Assembly: GCF_031598375.1 (NCBI RefSeq)
Contig: NZ_CP123872.1
Span: 2,538,501 to 2,602,500, forward strand
Reading direction: 5' to 3'
From: Temperatibacter marinus
Lineage (GTDB): Bacteria; Pseudomonadota; Alphaproteobacteria; Sphingomonadales; Kordiimonadaceae
DNA length: 64,000 nucleotides
The position numbers were made by a program, and so were the translations under genes. Under the pieces are notes generated by a model that worked only from the letters and a program-made list of their open reading frames with translations, was not told the DNA's origin and did not search any database. Below, piece after piece: positions 9,195-16,836 of the stretch (its first letter is position 1; each line of letters begins with the position of its first letter).

Positions 9195-9932
9195 ATGACT
9201 GTAAAATCATCGAATTCAATTGTGGATGTATCCGGTCTTGGGAAATTATTCGTTATTACGGGTGTTTTATTGCTTTTGTCAGCTTGTGGTGCTCAAGACC
9301 TTTGGCAAGGCGGTGATGTAAAAACGCGCGCTTCCTCAGAAAGAAATACATTAGAGATCGCATATAATAAAGATCAAGATCGAGAGATGACCGATCGCCT
9401 AAATGCTCTTGAGGGGCTTTATATCGATCTCATGCGCGAGGTTAAAACTCAAAACGAAGCAGTTGCGACTATGACTCGTCTAATGGAAACACAAAAGCAA
9501 CAATCAATAGACGCCGATGAATTAGGACGTGTTTCAAATGCTATTCGTGTGCTTGATGGTAAAATGAATCAAGCTCTAAATCGTATTTCAAAAACTGAAA
9601 TGTTCTTGGGTAAATCATCTAGCCGTCAACAGCAGAATGCGACACCTCAAATGATAGGGGACGGCAATCAATTTGCTGCACGGATTGGTAATTATAGAAG
9701 CGAAGCTCAAGTAAAAGCTGCTTGGGATAAGCTTAAATCACGATATTCTAATGAATTGTCTGGTCTTACGCCCATTACATCAACAATTGAAGACCCAACA
9801 ATAGGAAAACTTATTAACCTTATGGTTGGTCCATTTGCCTCCAGCTCAGATGCAAATGCTTTGTGTAACAGTTTAAAAGCAAAGGGAGAGCCTGCATGTA
9901 GTGTTGCTAAATATCAAGGGAAAGCTATCTAG
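9195..9932 (+). CDS. Lipoprotein with C-terminal SPOR domain
   Basis: 245 residues. The start ATG 9195 follows AAAGGA; the open frame reaches back to 9105 but without a ribosome site. A hydrophobic segment ends in a lipobox, LLSAC, with the lipidated cysteine at residue 31. Residues about 60-140 are charged and heptad-like (EMTDRLNALEGLYIDLMREV...RVSNAIRVLDGKMNQALNRI), suggesting a coiled coil. Residues about 165-240 fit a SPOR fold (FAARIGNYRSEAQVKAAWDKLKSRY...LMVGPFASSSDANALCNSLKA). SPOR domains bind denuded glycan at division septa, so a cell-division or murein role is likely. The long 31-residue leader before the Cys is unusual for a lipoprotein but the lipobox is clear. Confidence 0.85.
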   Translation: MTVKSSNSIVDVSGLGKLFVITGVLLLLSACGAQDLWQGGDVKTRASSERNTLEIAYNKDQDREMTDRLNALEGLYIDLMREVKTQNEAVATMTRLMETQKQQSIDADELGRVSNAIRVLDGKMNQALNRISKTEMFLGKSSSRQQQNATPQMIGDGNQFAARIGNYRSEAQVKAAWDKLKSRYSNELSGLTPITSTIEDPTIGKLINLMVGPFASSSDANALCNSLKAKGEPACSVAKYQGKAI

Positions 9933-9968
9933 CAGCATAGGATGACATTTGAAGAGCCTAACAAGAAA

Positions 9969-9995
9969 ACACCTGAGGTTGCCTGAGGTGTTTTT
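9969..9995. terminator. Hairpin terminator between the SPOR gene and the small membrane gene
   Basis: ACACCT pairs with AGGTGT around an inner AGG/CCT helix, followed by TTTTT on the plus strand; the left side is A-rich (AAGAAA), so it may also act on the convergent minus-strand gene. Confidence 0.75.
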
Positions 9996-10013
9996 GCCTT
10001 TATAAGGAAAATC

Positions 10014-10196
10014 CTAATGACGGGTGATAGAAGACTGTACAGGTAGGAGTGATCTTAATTCTAATTCCGATAGAGCAACAACCTTTGGAAAGCGCGGGAA
10101 TGTCACAAATGATTTAAGAGTTTGAAAGATGGCGTAAATGGCAACGGCACCAATTACCAAAAAGATTGATAATGCTATTATATGTGCGAAAGTCAT
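10014..10196 (-). CDS. Small single-pass membrane protein, probably SOS-induced
   Basis: 60 residues; family not recognised. Residues 5-27 (HIIALSIFLVIGAVAIYAIFQTL) are one membrane helix. The remaining ~33 residues (KSFVTFPRFPKVVALSELELRSLLPVQSSITRH) are basic and amphipathic, likely cytoplasmic if the N terminus is outside. AGGAG sits seven bases before the ATG, strong support for translation. Its promoter (TTGACA, 17 bases, TAGAAC) is bracketed by two GTTC-N7-GTTC LexA boxes, so expression should be repressed until DNA damage. By analogy with Caulobacter SidA and DidA (small SOS- or damage-induced inner-membrane division inhibitors) a checkpoint role is plausible, but I see no sequence similarity that proves it. 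A membrane-active toxin is an alternative. Confidence 0.72.
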   Translation of the reverse strand: MTFAHIIALSIFLVIGAVAIYAIFQTLKSFVTFPRFPKVVALSELELRSLLPVQSSITRH

Positions 10197-10222
10197 TTAC
10201 TATCTCCTTATGATCACCTTAT

Positions 10223-10237
10223 GTTCTTTCTATGTTC
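10223..10237. promoter_or_regulatory. LexA box 1 (GTTC-N7-GTTC)
   Basis: GTTC at 10223-10226 and 10234-10237 with exactly seven bases between, the direct-repeat LexA operator known from alphaproteobacteria. It overlaps the minus-strand -10 (10234-10239) and the expected transcription start, an ideal repressor position. Confidence 0.75.
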
Positions 10238-10262
10238 TATTATAAATCAGCCTTTCTGTCAA
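10234..10262 (-). promoter_or_regulatory. Sigma-70-type promoter of the small membrane gene
   Basis: Read on the minus strand: TTGACA (10262-10257), 17-base spacer, TAGAAC (10239-10234). The -35 is a perfect consensus and abuts LexA box 2; the -10 matches four of six and lies in LexA box 1. Predicted leader is about 30 bases to the ATG at 10196. Confidence 0.7.
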
Positions 10263-10277
10263 GAACATTATGAGAAC
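10263..10277. promoter_or_regulatory. LexA box 2 (GAAC-N7-GAAC, the same motif on the other strand)
   Basis: GAAC at 10263-10266 and 10274-10277, seven bases apart, which is GTTC-N7-GTTC on the minus strand. It directly abuts the minus-strand -35. Centres of the two boxes are 40 bases apart, close to four helical turns. Confidence 0.75.
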
Positions 10278-10384
10278 ATAGTGAAATTCCAACTATTTGT
10301 TTTCTTAAACAATAAAATAATGTACTACTCGAATTAAGTGAGCAGCACGTTTGTGGACTGCGATTAAAAAGATAGTGGTAAATT

Positions 10385-11695
10385 ATGTCAGCTAACACCA
10401 AGGGTGACACACGCGCATCCAAAGCCAAGACCTCTGATGGAAGGTCCAGTAACGAAAGCCAATTAGATTCTAATCTAGGGAAATCTGCTTCGTCAAAAAG
10501 GCGCAATACTTCTGGGCAAAAAAGCTCTAATTCCAAACATAGACGTAGAAATAACGGTTTCAAAGGCATTCAAACTCGTAAAGATCAGTTTGGGAATAGC
10601 AGAAAAGCCATTTATTCCGCCATTGACCTTGGTACAAATAATTGTCGTCTCTTAATTGCAAAACCAACAGCGAATGGATTCAGAGTAATAGATGCCTTCT
10701 CCAGAATTGTTCGATTAGGGGAGGGATTAGAATCTTCAGGAATGCTGTCAGAGGCTGCAATGGATCGGACCATTGACGCGTTAAAAATATGTGCTGAGAA
10801 ACTTGCTCGTCGCGGTGTTACAACGATGCATCATGTGGCCACAGAGGCCTGTCGTGTCGCCAAAAATAGTGACGAATTTATCAAACGTGTTAAGCAGGAA
10901 ACAGGTATTAATATCGATGTCATCAGTGCAGCAGACGAGGCTCGTCTGGCAGTGATGGGGTGCCAATCCTTAATTTCACGTGGCAACCGCCATGCCTTGG
11001 TATTTGATATCGGCGGAGGCAGTACAGAACTGATATGGGTAAGCATCAGCCGGAACAATAAAACAGAGATAAAAGGCTGGACATCTGTCCCTTGGGGGGT
11101 TGTTAACCTCTCTGAGAAATATGGAACGGAAGCTGGGGATATTTCTGCCGAAGATTATCGAAGTATGGTCAATGTTGTCTATGATCATATTTTAGCCTTT
11201 GAAGAAGCGTATAAAATCAGAGATATCGTGAAGCGGAGTAAAGTTCAATTTCTGGGCACTAGCGGTACAGTGACGACATTAGCAAGTTTACATATGAATT
11301 TAGCAAGATACGATCGCAGCAAAGTAGACGGAGCATGGATGCAAGCTCGTGATATTAGAAGGCTCTCTAATGAAGTGGCGGCGATGACCTACGCCGAACG
11401 ATCTGCACAACCTTGCATTGGTGAAGAAAGAGCAGATCTTGTTGTCGCGGGCTGTGCTATCATTGAAGCGGTACTTGGCATGTGGCCTGTTAATAGTCTT
11501 CGTGTTGCAGACCGCGGCATTAGAGAGGGCATCTTGAGAAATCTCATGCAGCGAGATCAAGCGCCAAATCCACAATGGCGACAGAATAGAAATAATGCTA
11601 ATAGAAGTGGTGACTCTTCAAAGGATCGCAGCTACCGAAAGAAAAAGCATAGAAAAGGTTCAGCCTCTTCTCAGAGTGAGACAAAACATGACTAA
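10385..11695 (+). CDS. Ppx/GppA-family phosphatase with disordered basic tails
   Basis: 436 residues of the ASKHA exopolyphosphatase/guanosine pentaphosphatase family. Residues 1-75 are a polar, basic, Ser/Lys/Arg-rich extension. The core begins YSAIDLGTNNCRLLIAK (about 77, phosphate-1 loop), has FSRIVRLGEGL, and DIGGGSTELIW (about 210, phosphate-2 loop). The C-terminal ~40 residues are again basic and disordered (YRKKKHRKGSASSQSE). It lacks the C-terminal HD-type domain present in the second, longer Ppx at 31705. RlmE overlaps its stop, an arrangement that often recurs in alphaproteobacteria. Whether it cleaves polyphosphate or pppGpp cannot be told. LexA boxes lie 108-162 bases upstream and might also affect it. 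Confidence 0.88.
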   Translation: MSANTKGDTRASKAKTSDGRSSNESQLDSNLGKSASSKRRNTSGQKSSNSKHRRRNNGFKGIQTRKDQFGNSRKAIYSAIDLGTNNCRLLIAKPTANGFRVIDAFSRIVRLGEGLESSGMLSEAAMDRTIDALKICAEKLARRGVTTMHHVATEACRVAKNSDEFIKRVKQETGINIDVISAADEARLAVMGCQSLISRGNRHALVFDIGGGSTELIWVSISRNNKTEIKGWTSVPWGVVNLSEKYGTEAGDISAEDYRSMVNVVYDHILAFEEAYKIRDIVKRSKVQFLGTSGTVTTLASLHMNLARYDRSKVDGAWMQARDIRRLSNEVAAMTYAERSAQPCIGEERADLVVAGCAIIEAVLGMWPVNSLRVADRGIREGILRNLMQRDQAPNPQWRQNRNNANRSGDSSKDRSYRKKKHRKGSASSQSETKHD

Positions 11696-12452
11696 AAAAA
11701 GTTGGAGCAGCCGTCAAGGAAATGAGAGAACACGTGTTTCATCTCAAACAGAATCTAGTGCGCTTGGGGATACGAGAAGCCGTGCGCGCGGTGAGAATAA
11801 GGTACGTGTGAAGACAGCAAGGGGACGGACAACTTCATCTCAGCGATGGTTACAGCGTCAATTAAACGATCCCTATGTAGCTGAAGCAAACCGGCTAGGC
11901 TATCGCTCTCGCGCGGCTTTTAAATTGAAAGAAATCGATGATAAATATGATATTTTATCAGGGGCTCGCCGGATTGTAGACTTGGGTTGTGCTCCAGGAG
12001 GCTGGACACAGTATATATGTGAAAAGCTTGCCGGGAAGGCTCAGATTATTGGCATTGATTTACAAGAAGTTGAACCAATTCAAGGGGCAAAAATGTGGGT
12101 GAAGGATTTTATGGATCCAGATGCTGAACATGAACTTATGGCTGAGCTAGAAGGCCCCGCGGATGTTGTTCTTTCAGATATGGCAAATGCGAGTACAGGT
12201 CACAAGCAAACAGATCACTTGAAAACCATCGCGCTTGCCGAAGCAGCTCTTGATTTTGCAATAAAAGTTTTGGTGAAGGACGGTCATTTTGCAGCTAAAA
12301 TTCTACAAGGGGGGTCTGACAAGGTCGTCGTAGACAAACTTAATCAACATTTTCATAAGGTGAGGCATTTTAAACCCCCAAGCAGTCGTCAAGGATCCAC
12401 GGAATGGTTTGTTGTCGCTCAGGGGTTTAAGGGCAGGAAAGATCCAAAGTAG
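11688..12452 (+). CDS. rlmE: 23S rRNA (uridine-2552-2'-O)-methyltransferase
   Basis: Methylates the ribose of U2552 in the 23S A-loop, a late step in large-subunit assembly. 254 residues from ATG 11688, which overlaps the preceding stop by eight bases; the frame is open further up but inside ppx. After a ~45-residue basic extension come all family marks: YRSRAAFKLKEID (catalytic Lys), DLGCAPGGWTQ (SAM loop), VLSDMANAS (catalytic Asp), AKILQGG (second Lys) and GSTEWFVVAQGF (Glu), completing the K-D-K-E tetrad. Translation is probably coupled to ppx upstream and to the next gene, whose GTG overlaps its stop. Confidence 0.96.
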   Translation: MTKKSWSSRQGNERTRVSSQTESSALGDTRSRARGENKVRVKTARGRTTSSQRWLQRQLNDPYVAEANRLGYRSRAAFKLKEIDDKYDILSGARRIVDLGCAPGGWTQYICEKLAGKAQIIGIDLQEVEPIQGAKMWVKDFMDPDAEHELMAELEGPADVVLSDMANASTGHKQTDHLKTIALAEAALDFAIKVLVKDGHFAAKILQGGSDKVVVDKLNQHFHKVRHFKPPSSRQGSTEWFVVAQGFKGRKDPK

Positions 12453-13231
12453 TGAAGGCTTGTCTGAACAAGCAAAGCTATCTCCGTAATGGATACCTTC
12501 ACCTAAAAGGTTTTTTGGACAGTTCTGAGATTAAGCAGGTTTTGCCGCTTCTCATTACACATCACTCAAATTGGTGTGATGACAACAGAATATTTTATGA
12601 AGATAAAGCTATAAATAGCTATAATCTAACAGGTTTTGATTATCTTACCGAAAAAGAAAAAGACCGATTATTCTCTTTTATTTGTCAAGAAAAAGTGACT
12701 GCAATGGTACAAGAGCTTCTTGGTTATGAAGCTTATTTTCTGGGCACTCAATTATTCTTTGATCCTTATGATGAAAAACAAAACAATTATTGGCACCGTG
12801 ATATTCAATATGGTGAACTTTCTCTTCAAGATCAGAAAAGCATCCTGGGTGCATATAATCCCCTACATTTTAGATTTGCCATGCGAGATGAGAGAGGTAT
12901 CGAACTTGTTCCGGGTTCTCATACAAGGTGGGATACACCAGAAGAAATGAAAGTAAGATTAGAACAAGAAGGGCACCTTTCACATGAACCGTTAAAAACG
13001 GGCCAAGTCATAGAATTAAAAAGGGGTGATCTGCTTATATTTTCTGCATTTATGATCCATAGAGGCCTATACGGCGATGATCGTCTATCTCTTGATCTAC
13101 TCTATAGTGATTGGTCACCGGATGTGTCAAATTTTCTACAAAATAATTGCCTCCCCAAAAAAGCGAACCTTACGAAGTTTGAAGCCCCTGACATGCTGAT
13201 AAATAGCTATTCCCTGCAAGAGCAGAAATAA
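12452..13231 (+). CDS. Phytanoyl-CoA dioxygenase (PhyH)-like Fe(II)/2-oxoglutarate oxygenase
   Basis: 259 residues starting at GTG, which shares a base with the rlmE stop (TAGTG), so translation is almost surely coupled. The iron triad is visible: His and Asp in YWHRDIQYGE (about 112-116) and a distal His in FMIHRGLYGDDRLSLDLLY (about 200), with the following Arg placed to hold 2-oxoglutarate. ELVPGSHTRWDTPEEM (about 150-165) is a typical PhyH block. It should hydroxylate a small or lipid substrate; the substrate is unknown. Coupling to an rRNA methyltransferase hints at, but does not prove, a link to translation or RNA/protein hydroxylation. Confidence 0.82.
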   Translation: MKACLNKQSYLRNGYLHLKGFLDSSEIKQVLPLLITHHSNWCDDNRIFYEDKAINSYNLTGFDYLTEKEKDRLFSFICQEKVTAMVQELLGYEAYFLGTQLFFDPYDEKQNNYWHRDIQYGELSLQDQKSILGAYNPLHFRFAMRDERGIELVPGSHTRWDTPEEMKVRLEQEGHLSHEPLKTGQVIELKRGDLLIFSAFMIHRGLYGDDRLSLDLLYSDWSPDVSNFLQNNCLPKKANLTKFEAPDMLINSYSLQEQK

Positions 13232-13287
13232 ATTGGCTCTCATGATACTTTTCCATTGCCTTTAGTATAAGTTCAGAGTACATGAGG

Positions 13288-13405
13288 GCGAACATCTTTT
13301 CCCCGATTATTATCGGAAAGTGTTACCTATGCATGGGCATGGGGCCAGATTTCTGGTTAGGTTAAAGCGACTTATAAAGTCCCAACTACCGATAGGTGTT
13401 CGCAA
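13288..13405 (+). promoter_or_regulatory. Structured RNA leader of guaB sequestering the ribosome site
   Basis: Helix P1: GCGAACATCT (13288-13297) pairs over ten positions (one G-T) with AGGTGTTCGC (13394-13403), ending two bases before the guaB ATG, so the AGG ribosome site (13394-13396) lies inside the helix. Enclosed hairpins: P2 CCGAT/ATCGG (13303-13307/13312-13316, extendable by TTT/AAA across a two-C bulge); P3 ACCTA/TAGGT (13325-13329/13358-13362) containing CCAGA/TCTGG (13345-13356); P4 GACTT/AAGTC (13369-13373/13377-13381). A multi-way junction of this kind resembles a translational riboswitch or autoregulatory leader. It does not match the purine riboswitch core that I know. Confidence 0.55.
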
Positions 13406-14878
13406 ATGAATATACGACTTGGTCTTACTTTTGATGATGTTCTTCTTGTCCCTGCTGCTTCTGATGTGATGCCAGCTCAAGTGGATGTGAGAACACAACT
13501 TACTCAATCTATTCAATTAAATATTCCTCTTCTGTCTGCAGCCATGGATACTGTTACAGAAGCTAAAATGGCTATTGGTATGGCTCGTGATGGTGGTATC
13601 GGTGTTATTCACCGCAATATGACTGACGAAGAACAAGCGACAATGGTACGCCAAGTTAAAAAATATGAATCTGGTATGGTGGTTAATCCTGTAACGATGT
13701 ACCCAGACCAGACCTTGGCTGATGCTCTTGATTTAATGAAGCGCCATAAAATTTCAGGCATACCAGTGGTAGAACGAGTGGACGGAAATATACCGAGTAA
13801 GTTGGTCGGCATTGTAACACACAGAGATGTGAGATTTGCAAGCCAGATGGCGACACCCATATCAGAATTGATGACCCGCGATGTTATTACAGTCAAAGAA
13901 GGCGTTTCTTCTGAAGAAGCCAAAAAGCTTTTCCACACACATCGGATAGAAAAATTAATTGTTGTGAATGATAACTATCATTGTGTTGGCCTCGTCACTG
14001 TCAAAGATATGGAAAAAGCAGTTGCACATCCAAACGCTGCTAAAGATACGCAAGGTCGCTTAAGAGTAGCTGCCGCCTCGACAGTAGGGGACAAAGGCTA
14101 TGAGCGGGCACTTGCATTAATTGATGCGGAGGTCGATCTGCTCGTTTTAGACACAGCGCATGGACATTCAAGTCATGTTGTGTCTCAGGTTGAACGCATT
14201 AAGAAGGAATTTTCCCATGTACAAGTGGTGGCAGGTAATATAGCAACGGCTGCCGCCGCCGAAGCTCTTATTGGGGCTGGAGCTGATTGTCTCAAAGTCG
14301 GTATTGGCCCGGGATCTATCTGTACAACACGTGTTGTCGCTGGAGTGGGCGTTCCTCAATTAACAGCTGTTTCTGATGTTTCTGAAGTGGCCATTAAATC
14401 AAATATTCCTGTCATTGCGGATGGCGGCCTTCGTACATCGGGTGATATTGCTAAAGCTATGGCGGCTGGAGCGAGTGCTTGTATGGTTGGTTCGCTCCTA
14501 GCTGGTACAGAGGAAGCCCCTGGGGAAACATATTTATACCAAGGCCGCTCCTATAAAGCTTATCGCGGTATGGGCTCTGTTGGTGCCATGGCTCAAGGCT
14601 CTGCAGATCGATATTTCCAAGGCGAAATCAAAGATACACTCAAACTTGTGCCAGAAGGTATCGAAGGTCAAGTTCCTTACAAAGGGCCTGCTGGAACAAT
14701 GGTTCATCAACTTGTCGGTGGTCTTCGTGCTGGTATGGGCTATACGGGCTGCCAGACTATTCCTGAAATGTGGGAAAAAGCTGAATTCGTTCGCATCACA
14801 AACTCTGGGCTCAAAGAAAGCCATGTCCACGATGTGACCATCACACGGGAATCCCCTAACTATCCGGCGGGTAAATAA
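13406..14878 (+). CDS. guaB: Inosine-5'-monophosphate dehydrogenase
   Basis: Converts IMP to XMP with NAD, the committed step to GMP. 490 residues: start of the barrel ([17 protein letters not shown]), two CBS domains at about 95-205, then the catalytic half. The active-site loop GPGSICTTR puts the nucleophilic cysteine at residue 306. [18 protein letters not shown] and the flap [10 protein letters not shown] follow as expected. The CBS pair suggests allosteric control by purine nucleotides. The ATG 13406 comes immediately after the structured leader. An RNA methyltransferase gene begins one base after its stop. GuaA, the next enzyme in the pathway, is in the window at 36462 rather than adjacent. 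Confidence 0.98.
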   Translation: MNIRLGLTFDDVLLVPAASDVMPAQVDVRTQLTQSIQLNIPLLSAAMDTVTEAKMAIGMARDGGIGVIHRNMTDEEQATMVRQVKKYESGMVVNPVTMYPDQTLADALDLMKRHKISGIPVVERVDGNIPSKLVGIVTHRDVRFASQMATPISELMTRDVITVKEGVSSEEAKKLFHTHRIEKLIVVNDNYHCVGLVTVKDMEKAVAHPNAAKDTQGRLRVAAASTVGDKGYERALALIDAEVDLLVLDTAHGHSSHVVSQVERIKKEFSHVQVVAGNIATAAAAEALIGAGADCLKVGIGPGSICTTRVVAGVGVPQLTAVSDVSEVAIKSNIPVIADGGLRTSGDIAKAMAAGASACMVGSLLAGTEEAPGETYLYQGRSYKAYRGMGSVGAMAQGSADRYFQGEIKDTLKLVPEGIEGQVPYKGPAGTMVHQLVGGLRAGMGYTGCQTIPEMWEKAEFVRITNSGLKESHVHDVTITRESPNYPAGK

Positions 14879-14879
14879 A

Positions 14880-16187
14880 ATGAGGCCCGAAGCACGCATT
14901 GCAGCAACGATAGAATTGCTTGATGAATGGTTGACATCTTTAAAGATGAGCCGACAACCAGCAGATATCCTTGTGAGTAATTTCTTCCGCGCTAGGCGCT
15001 ATGCAGGGTCTAAAGACAGGCGCGCGATCACAGGTTCTTTTTATGCCATATTAAGAAACTTTGCGTCACTTGCTCACCAATGGGACCGTGAGGCCCTCAC
15101 TGGGCGACAGTTGGTTCTGTCTTATTATTATGAGACAGACACTGAATCGTTGGACCTTTTTAACATTGAGAGTGATTATGCTCCTCAAAATCTGACTGCT
15201 GAAGAGAAAAAGGCGTTAGAAGATAATTCTGGAAAAGACAAAGATGAGCATATCACTTTGAATTGTCCAGAAGTCTATGCCACAGCCTTTAAAAAGCGTT
15301 TTGGCGACGACTTTAAGACAGAAATTGAAGCACTAAATGTCCCTGCAATGCTCTCTGTTCGTGTGAATCCATTGAAAGGTGATCGTCACCAAATTTTTGG
15401 AAAACTTGTAGGCCAAGGCATCCGCCTTAAAAGAACAGAATATTCTCCCTATGGCTTTATTTTTGAAGAAAAAACACCTCTTGGAAATTTAGACCTATAT
15501 AAAACAGGTGTGATTGAAGTTCAGGATGAAGCTGCACAGATAGCGTCCATGCTCATAGACGCTCAAGAAGAAGACACTGTTATAGATCTCTGTGCTGGCG
15601 CTGGTGGAAAATCTCTTTTGGCAGCAGCTATTGGTCCAAAGAAAGCAAACTTCATTGCTTTTGACATCGATAACAGACGCTTAAATGATCTCAATAAAAG
15701 GGCGGAAAGAGCAGGGGTCAATATCCATGCTATAAAGCTGCCCTATACGGGCACTCGCCGGGGGAGCAAATTAACGCCTTATGTTGAAAAAGCTGATCAA
15801 GTGATTGTTGATGTGCCTTGCAGTGGAACAGGGACATGGCGTCGTAACCCAGATTTGAGAGTACGCATGGAAGCAGAAGATCTGAATCGTCTGACTGCTC
15901 AACAAACCGGTTTACTTAAAGAAGGGTCACAGCTTGTCAGACCTGGGGGATATCTCTTCTATATGACGTGCAGCCTTTTACCCCAAGAAAATGAAGATAT
16001 TGTTGACCAATTCCTAGCAAAAAATACTGATTTCACTAGAATTGATGCACGCGATCGACTGAATGAAATTGAACCGTCAATTGATTTAAAATGCCCATAT
16101 AGTTTGAATGAGGATGATATCTTATTGTCGCCAAACTCTCATGGCACAGATGGGTTCTATATTTCGATCCTGCAGCGTCTTGCCTGA
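14880..16187 (+). CDS. RsmB/NOP-family RNA (cytosine-5)-methyltransferase
   Basis: 435 residues. The N-terminal ~140 residues resemble the NusB-like RNA-binding region of RsmB. The catalytic domain holds the SAM motif DLCAGAGGKSLLAAA (about 238), motif IV VDVPCSGTGTWRRNPD (about 310) and motif VI YMTCSLLPQENEDI (about 362). The two cysteines of motifs IV and VI are those of m5C methyltransferases: the one in TCS is the nucleophile, the one in PCS aids release. Likely target is 16S rRNA (C967-type), but the exact base cannot be read from sequence. It starts one base after guaB and is probably translated from the same message. Confidence 0.9.
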   Translation: MRPEARIAATIELLDEWLTSLKMSRQPADILVSNFFRARRYAGSKDRRAITGSFYAILRNFASLAHQWDREALTGRQLVLSYYYETDTESLDLFNIESDYAPQNLTAEEKKALEDNSGKDKDEHITLNCPEVYATAFKKRFGDDFKTEIEALNVPAMLSVRVNPLKGDRHQIFGKLVGQGIRLKRTEYSPYGFIFEEKTPLGNLDLYKTGVIEVQDEAAQIASMLIDAQEEDTVIDLCAGAGGKSLLAAAIGPKKANFIAFDIDNRRLNDLNKRAERAGVNIHAIKLPYTGTRRGSKLTPYVEKADQVIVDVPCSGTGTWRRNPDLRVRMEAEDLNRLTAQQTGLLKEGSQLVRPGGYLFYMTCSLLPQENEDIVDQFLAKNTDFTRIDARDRLNEIEPSIDLKCPYSLNEDDILLSPNSHGTDGFYISILQRLA

Positions 16188-16258
16188 TCTTTATTTGTGA
16201 TTGGACAAATATCTGTGATCGCATTAGTTTAATGATGAGTTTGTAAGGAGACTGTATA

Positions 16259-16756
16259 ATGAAGTTAACTGTTGTTTCTATTATCGTAGCATCGATGATT
16301 GCGAGCCCCGCACTGGCCACGGATAAAAAATTACAATCAATCTCCTCAAAATTTATTCTTGAAGCTAAAAGCTTAAAAGCTAATGGAAAACTAACCGAGG
16401 CACAATTTGCATTGGAGAAAGCGCTTGTCGCTGATCCTCAGAATGCTTCTATCCTGGTTGCCCTAGGTGAAATTCACGAAGCTCAGGGCCATGTGGGCAA
16501 AGGGTTGAAATACTATAGAAATGCACTCTATGTTGACCCTGCGTCTAAGCATGCACTCAAAAATCAGGCACTCGCTTTTCTTAAAAAAGAATTGGTCACA
16601 AAGGCAGAGATCACACGCGAGAAATTACACGCAATCTGTAAAGGGACCTGTGAAGAATTGTCTTTTGTGCAGCAAGCTATTACTGCCTATAAAGAAAAGA
16701 AAACAGCTGAACTGACAGCAGAGATTGAAAAGTCAGAAGAAACTGAAAAACAATAA
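16259..16756 (+). CDS. Periplasmic TPR protein
   Basis: 165 residues. A cleavable signal peptide (cut expected after ALA, residue 20) is followed by two TPR-like units: LKANGKLTEAQFALEKALVADPQ and ASILVALGEIHEAQGHVGKGLKYYRNALYVDPASKHALKN. A Lys/Glu-rich tail ends the protein. It has two cysteines close together (CKGTCEE, about 123-127), which could form a disulfide in the periplasm. AAGGAG precedes the ATG. It stands in its own unit, closed by a strong terminator. Partner and function are unknown; TPRs usually serve as scaffolds. Confidence 0.8.
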   Translation: MKLTVVSIIVASMIASPALATDKKLQSISSKFILEAKSLKANGKLTEAQFALEKALVADPQNASILVALGEIHEAQGHVGKGLKYYRNALYVDPASKHALKNQALAFLKKELVTKAEITREKLHAICKGTCEELSFVQQAITAYKEKKTAELTAEIEKSEETEKQ

Positions 16757-16785
16757 GACACATATATCTGAAGTTTTAATTGTAT

Positions 16786-16816
16786 AAAAGCCCCGGAGAA
16801 TATCCGGGGCTTTTTT
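16786..16816. terminator. Strong terminator after the TPR gene, shared with the M28 peptidase
   Basis: AAAAGCCCCGGA pairs with TCCGGGGCTTTT around GAATA; T6 on the right and an A run on the left make it usable from both strands. Confidence 0.88.
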
Positions 16817-16836
16817 GTTTAATTATGCAGATATAT

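Noticed and set aside
13288-13405. guaB leader as a classical purine riboswitch or a tRNA-like element
   Set aside because: The purine-riboswitch core sequences and kissing loops are not seen, and the length and arms do not fit a tRNA.
13310-13516. Antisense open frame across the guaB leader
   Set aside because: No ribosome site, low-complexity translation; the base pairing of the leader explains the sequence better.
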